Below, piece after piece: positions 63,013 to 64,000 of a DNA stretch of 64,000 nucleotides (position 1 is its first letter; each line of letters begins with the position of its first letter). A program made the translations under genes and the position numbers. The notes beneath the pieces were generated by a model that worked only from the letters and a program-made list of their open reading frames with translations, was not told the DNA's origin and ran no database searches. This DNA is from Sphingomonas ginsengisoli An et al. 2013 (GTDB taxonomy: Bacteria > Pseudomonadota > Alphaproteobacteria > Sphingomonadales > Sphingomonadaceae), in contig NZ_CP045434.1 of NCBI RefSeq assembly GCF_009363895.1, positions 992,001-1,056,000 of the forward strand. The letters run 5' to 3'.

Positions 63013-64000
63013 ATGCGCAAGGCGGCGATGGTGGCACTGGCGTCGCTGGCCCTCGGGGGCGCGGCGCCGCCGCCCACCCCCGGCTTCCTCGACGCCCGCG
63101 GGACCGAGATCGTCGACCGCGCCGGCCGCCCCATCCTCCTCCGCGCGGTCGGGCTCGGCGGATGGATGCTGCAGGAAGGCTATATGCTCCAGCTTGGCGA
63201 GCTCGGGCAGCAGCACGTCATCCACCAGCGGCTCGCCGCGCTGGTCGGCCAGCCCGCGGTCGACCGCTTCGCCACCGCCTGGCTCGACCACCAGACCACC
63301 CGCGGCGACTTGGAACTGCTTCACCGCTGGGGTTTCAACGCGGTCCGCCTGCCGCTCCACCACGCCTTGTTCATGGACCCCGCCGCCCCCACCGGCACGA
63401 TCCGCTGGCGCGCCGACGGCTTCCGCCGCACCGACCAATTACTCCAATGGGCCGCTGCCAACCACATCTGGGTGATCCTCGACCTCCACGCCGCGCCGGG
63501 CGGCCAGGGCACCGACCTCGCCATCGCCGACCGCGATCCGAACACGCCCTCGCTATGGCAGAGCGAGGAGAACCAGCGCCGCACCGTCGCGCTGTGGCGC
63601 GCGCTCGCCCGGCGCTACGCCGGCAACCCGTGGGTCGGCGCCTATGACATCTTGAACGAGCCCAACTGGGATTTCGACGGCAGCGGCGGCCACGGCTGCA
63701 ACGACCATAAGAACGCGCCGATCAAAGCGCTCTACCGCCGCATCACCGCCGCCATCCGCGAAAGCGACCGCGGCCACCTCATCCTCATCGAGGGCAATTG
63801 CTGGGGCAACAACTACGACGGCATCGCCCCCGACTGGGACCCGCGGCTGGTCTTGAGCTTCCACAAATATTGGAATCGCAATGACCCCGCCTCGATCGCC
63901 AAGATGGTCGCCCTGCGCAGTGCCACCGGCCGCCCGGTATGGGTCGGCGAGACCGGCGAGAATAGCAACGCCTGGGGCCGCGACGTCGTCCGGCTGCTCG
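63013..64000 (+). CDS. Glycoside hydrolase family 5 (cellulase-like), cut by the window edge
   Basis: Secreted glycosidase; the first 329 codons are visible. A signal peptide (RKAAMVALASLALGGAAP) is followed by the GH5 barrel: RAVGLGGWMLQEGY, WGFNAVRLPLHH, WVILDLHAAPGGQG, the acid/base Glu in DILNEPNWDF and the nucleophile Glu in VWVGETGENSN. The missing end may carry further domains. The start is ATG 63013 with GAGCACGAGG upstream. It lies behind a LacI-type operator and is probably sugar-regulated. Confidence 0.9.
   Translation, partial: MRKAAMVALASLALGGAAPPPTPGFLDARGTEIVDRAGRPILLRAVGLGGWMLQEGYMLQLGELGQQHVIHQRLAALVGQPAVDRFATAWLDHQTTRGDLELLHRWGFNAVRLPLHHALFMDPAAPTGTIRWRADGFRRTDQLLQWAAANHIWVILDLHAAPGGQGTDLAIADRDPNTPSLWQSEENQRRTVALWRALARRYAGNPWVGAYDILNEPNWDFDGSGGHGCNDHKNAPIKALYRRITAAIRESDRGHLILIEGNCWGNNYDGIAPDWDPRLVLSFHKYWNRNDPASIAKMVALRSATGRPVWVGETGENSNAWGRDVVRLL

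Overview
The window looks like chromosomal DNA of an alphaproteobacterium of the sphingomonad group (Sphingomonas and relatives). Several things point there: very high GC, a PEP-CTERM protein with the PEPxxWA form of the sorting signal (46304-46888), a DUF6356-type small protein, B. subtilis-type purF, a KorAB-type 2-oxoacid:ferredoxin oxidoreductase, alphaproteobacterial sigma-EcfG and LexA-type sites, and frequent GTG starts. No prophage, insertion sequence, CRISPR array or plasmid gene is visible. It reads as a dense, mostly housekeeping stretch cut at both ends: dnaK is cut at the left and a GH5 glycosidase at the right.

Layout. 1-2.5 kb: dnaK with a sigma-32-like promoter, then fabG and fabD. 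2.6-6.5 kb: an amino-acid permease, a Rieske oxygenase, a DUF4242-nucleotidyl cyclase fusion and a Gly/Trp-rich lipoprotein. 6.6-11.8 kb: folE with a flavoprotein and a DUF6356 protein, tRNA-Arg(CCT), nitrilase-grxC, comF divergent from a methyltransferase, and a lone Flp pilin. 11.9-17.2 kb: M48 protease, accA, xerD and two coupled envelope proteins of unknown role. 17.2-25.3 kb: aroK-aroB, a Kef/CPA2 antiporter with an IscU-like protein, cysS-cvpA, and radA with a LexA-type box. 25.3-31 kb: hydrolase, PhyH oxygenase, small secreted proteins, MFS transporter and cysK. 31-38.4 kb: a GGDEF-EAL-PilZ protein, purF, acyl-CoA dehydrogenase and SDR. 38.4-46 kb: serine hydrolase, cfa, phrB, a spermidine-synthase-like protein and korA-korB with a 26-codon membrane micro-gene wedged between them. 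46-54 kb: PEP-CTERM protein, esterase, sulfotransferase, rppH and an arginine-succinyltransferase operon (M20 hydrolase-astA-astB). 54-64 kb: several small proteins, tRNA-Arg(ACG), hemB, a lipid kinase, a MATE pump, valS and a GH5 glycosidase behind a LacI-type operator.

How it fits together. Many neighbouring co-directional genes overlap by ATGA or GTGA, so translation is probably coupled in fabD-fabG, folE and its partner, nit-grxC, aroK-aroB, cysS-cvpA, MFS-cysK, M20-astA and korA-micro-gene-korB. Five convergent pairs meet with interlocked stop codons that share a 4-base palindrome (CTAG or TTAA). Three unrelated families of dispersed inverted repeats occur. One repeat fragment lies in frame inside cfa.

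The items most worth following are the 26-residue membrane micro-gene in the kor operon, the repeat-derived peptide inside cyclopropane-fatty-acid synthase, a perfect sigma-EcfG promoter placed so that it would give a leaderless message (about 53.7 kb), the M20 hydrolase in the ast operon, and a strongly structured intergenic stretch at 54.63-54.76 kb.
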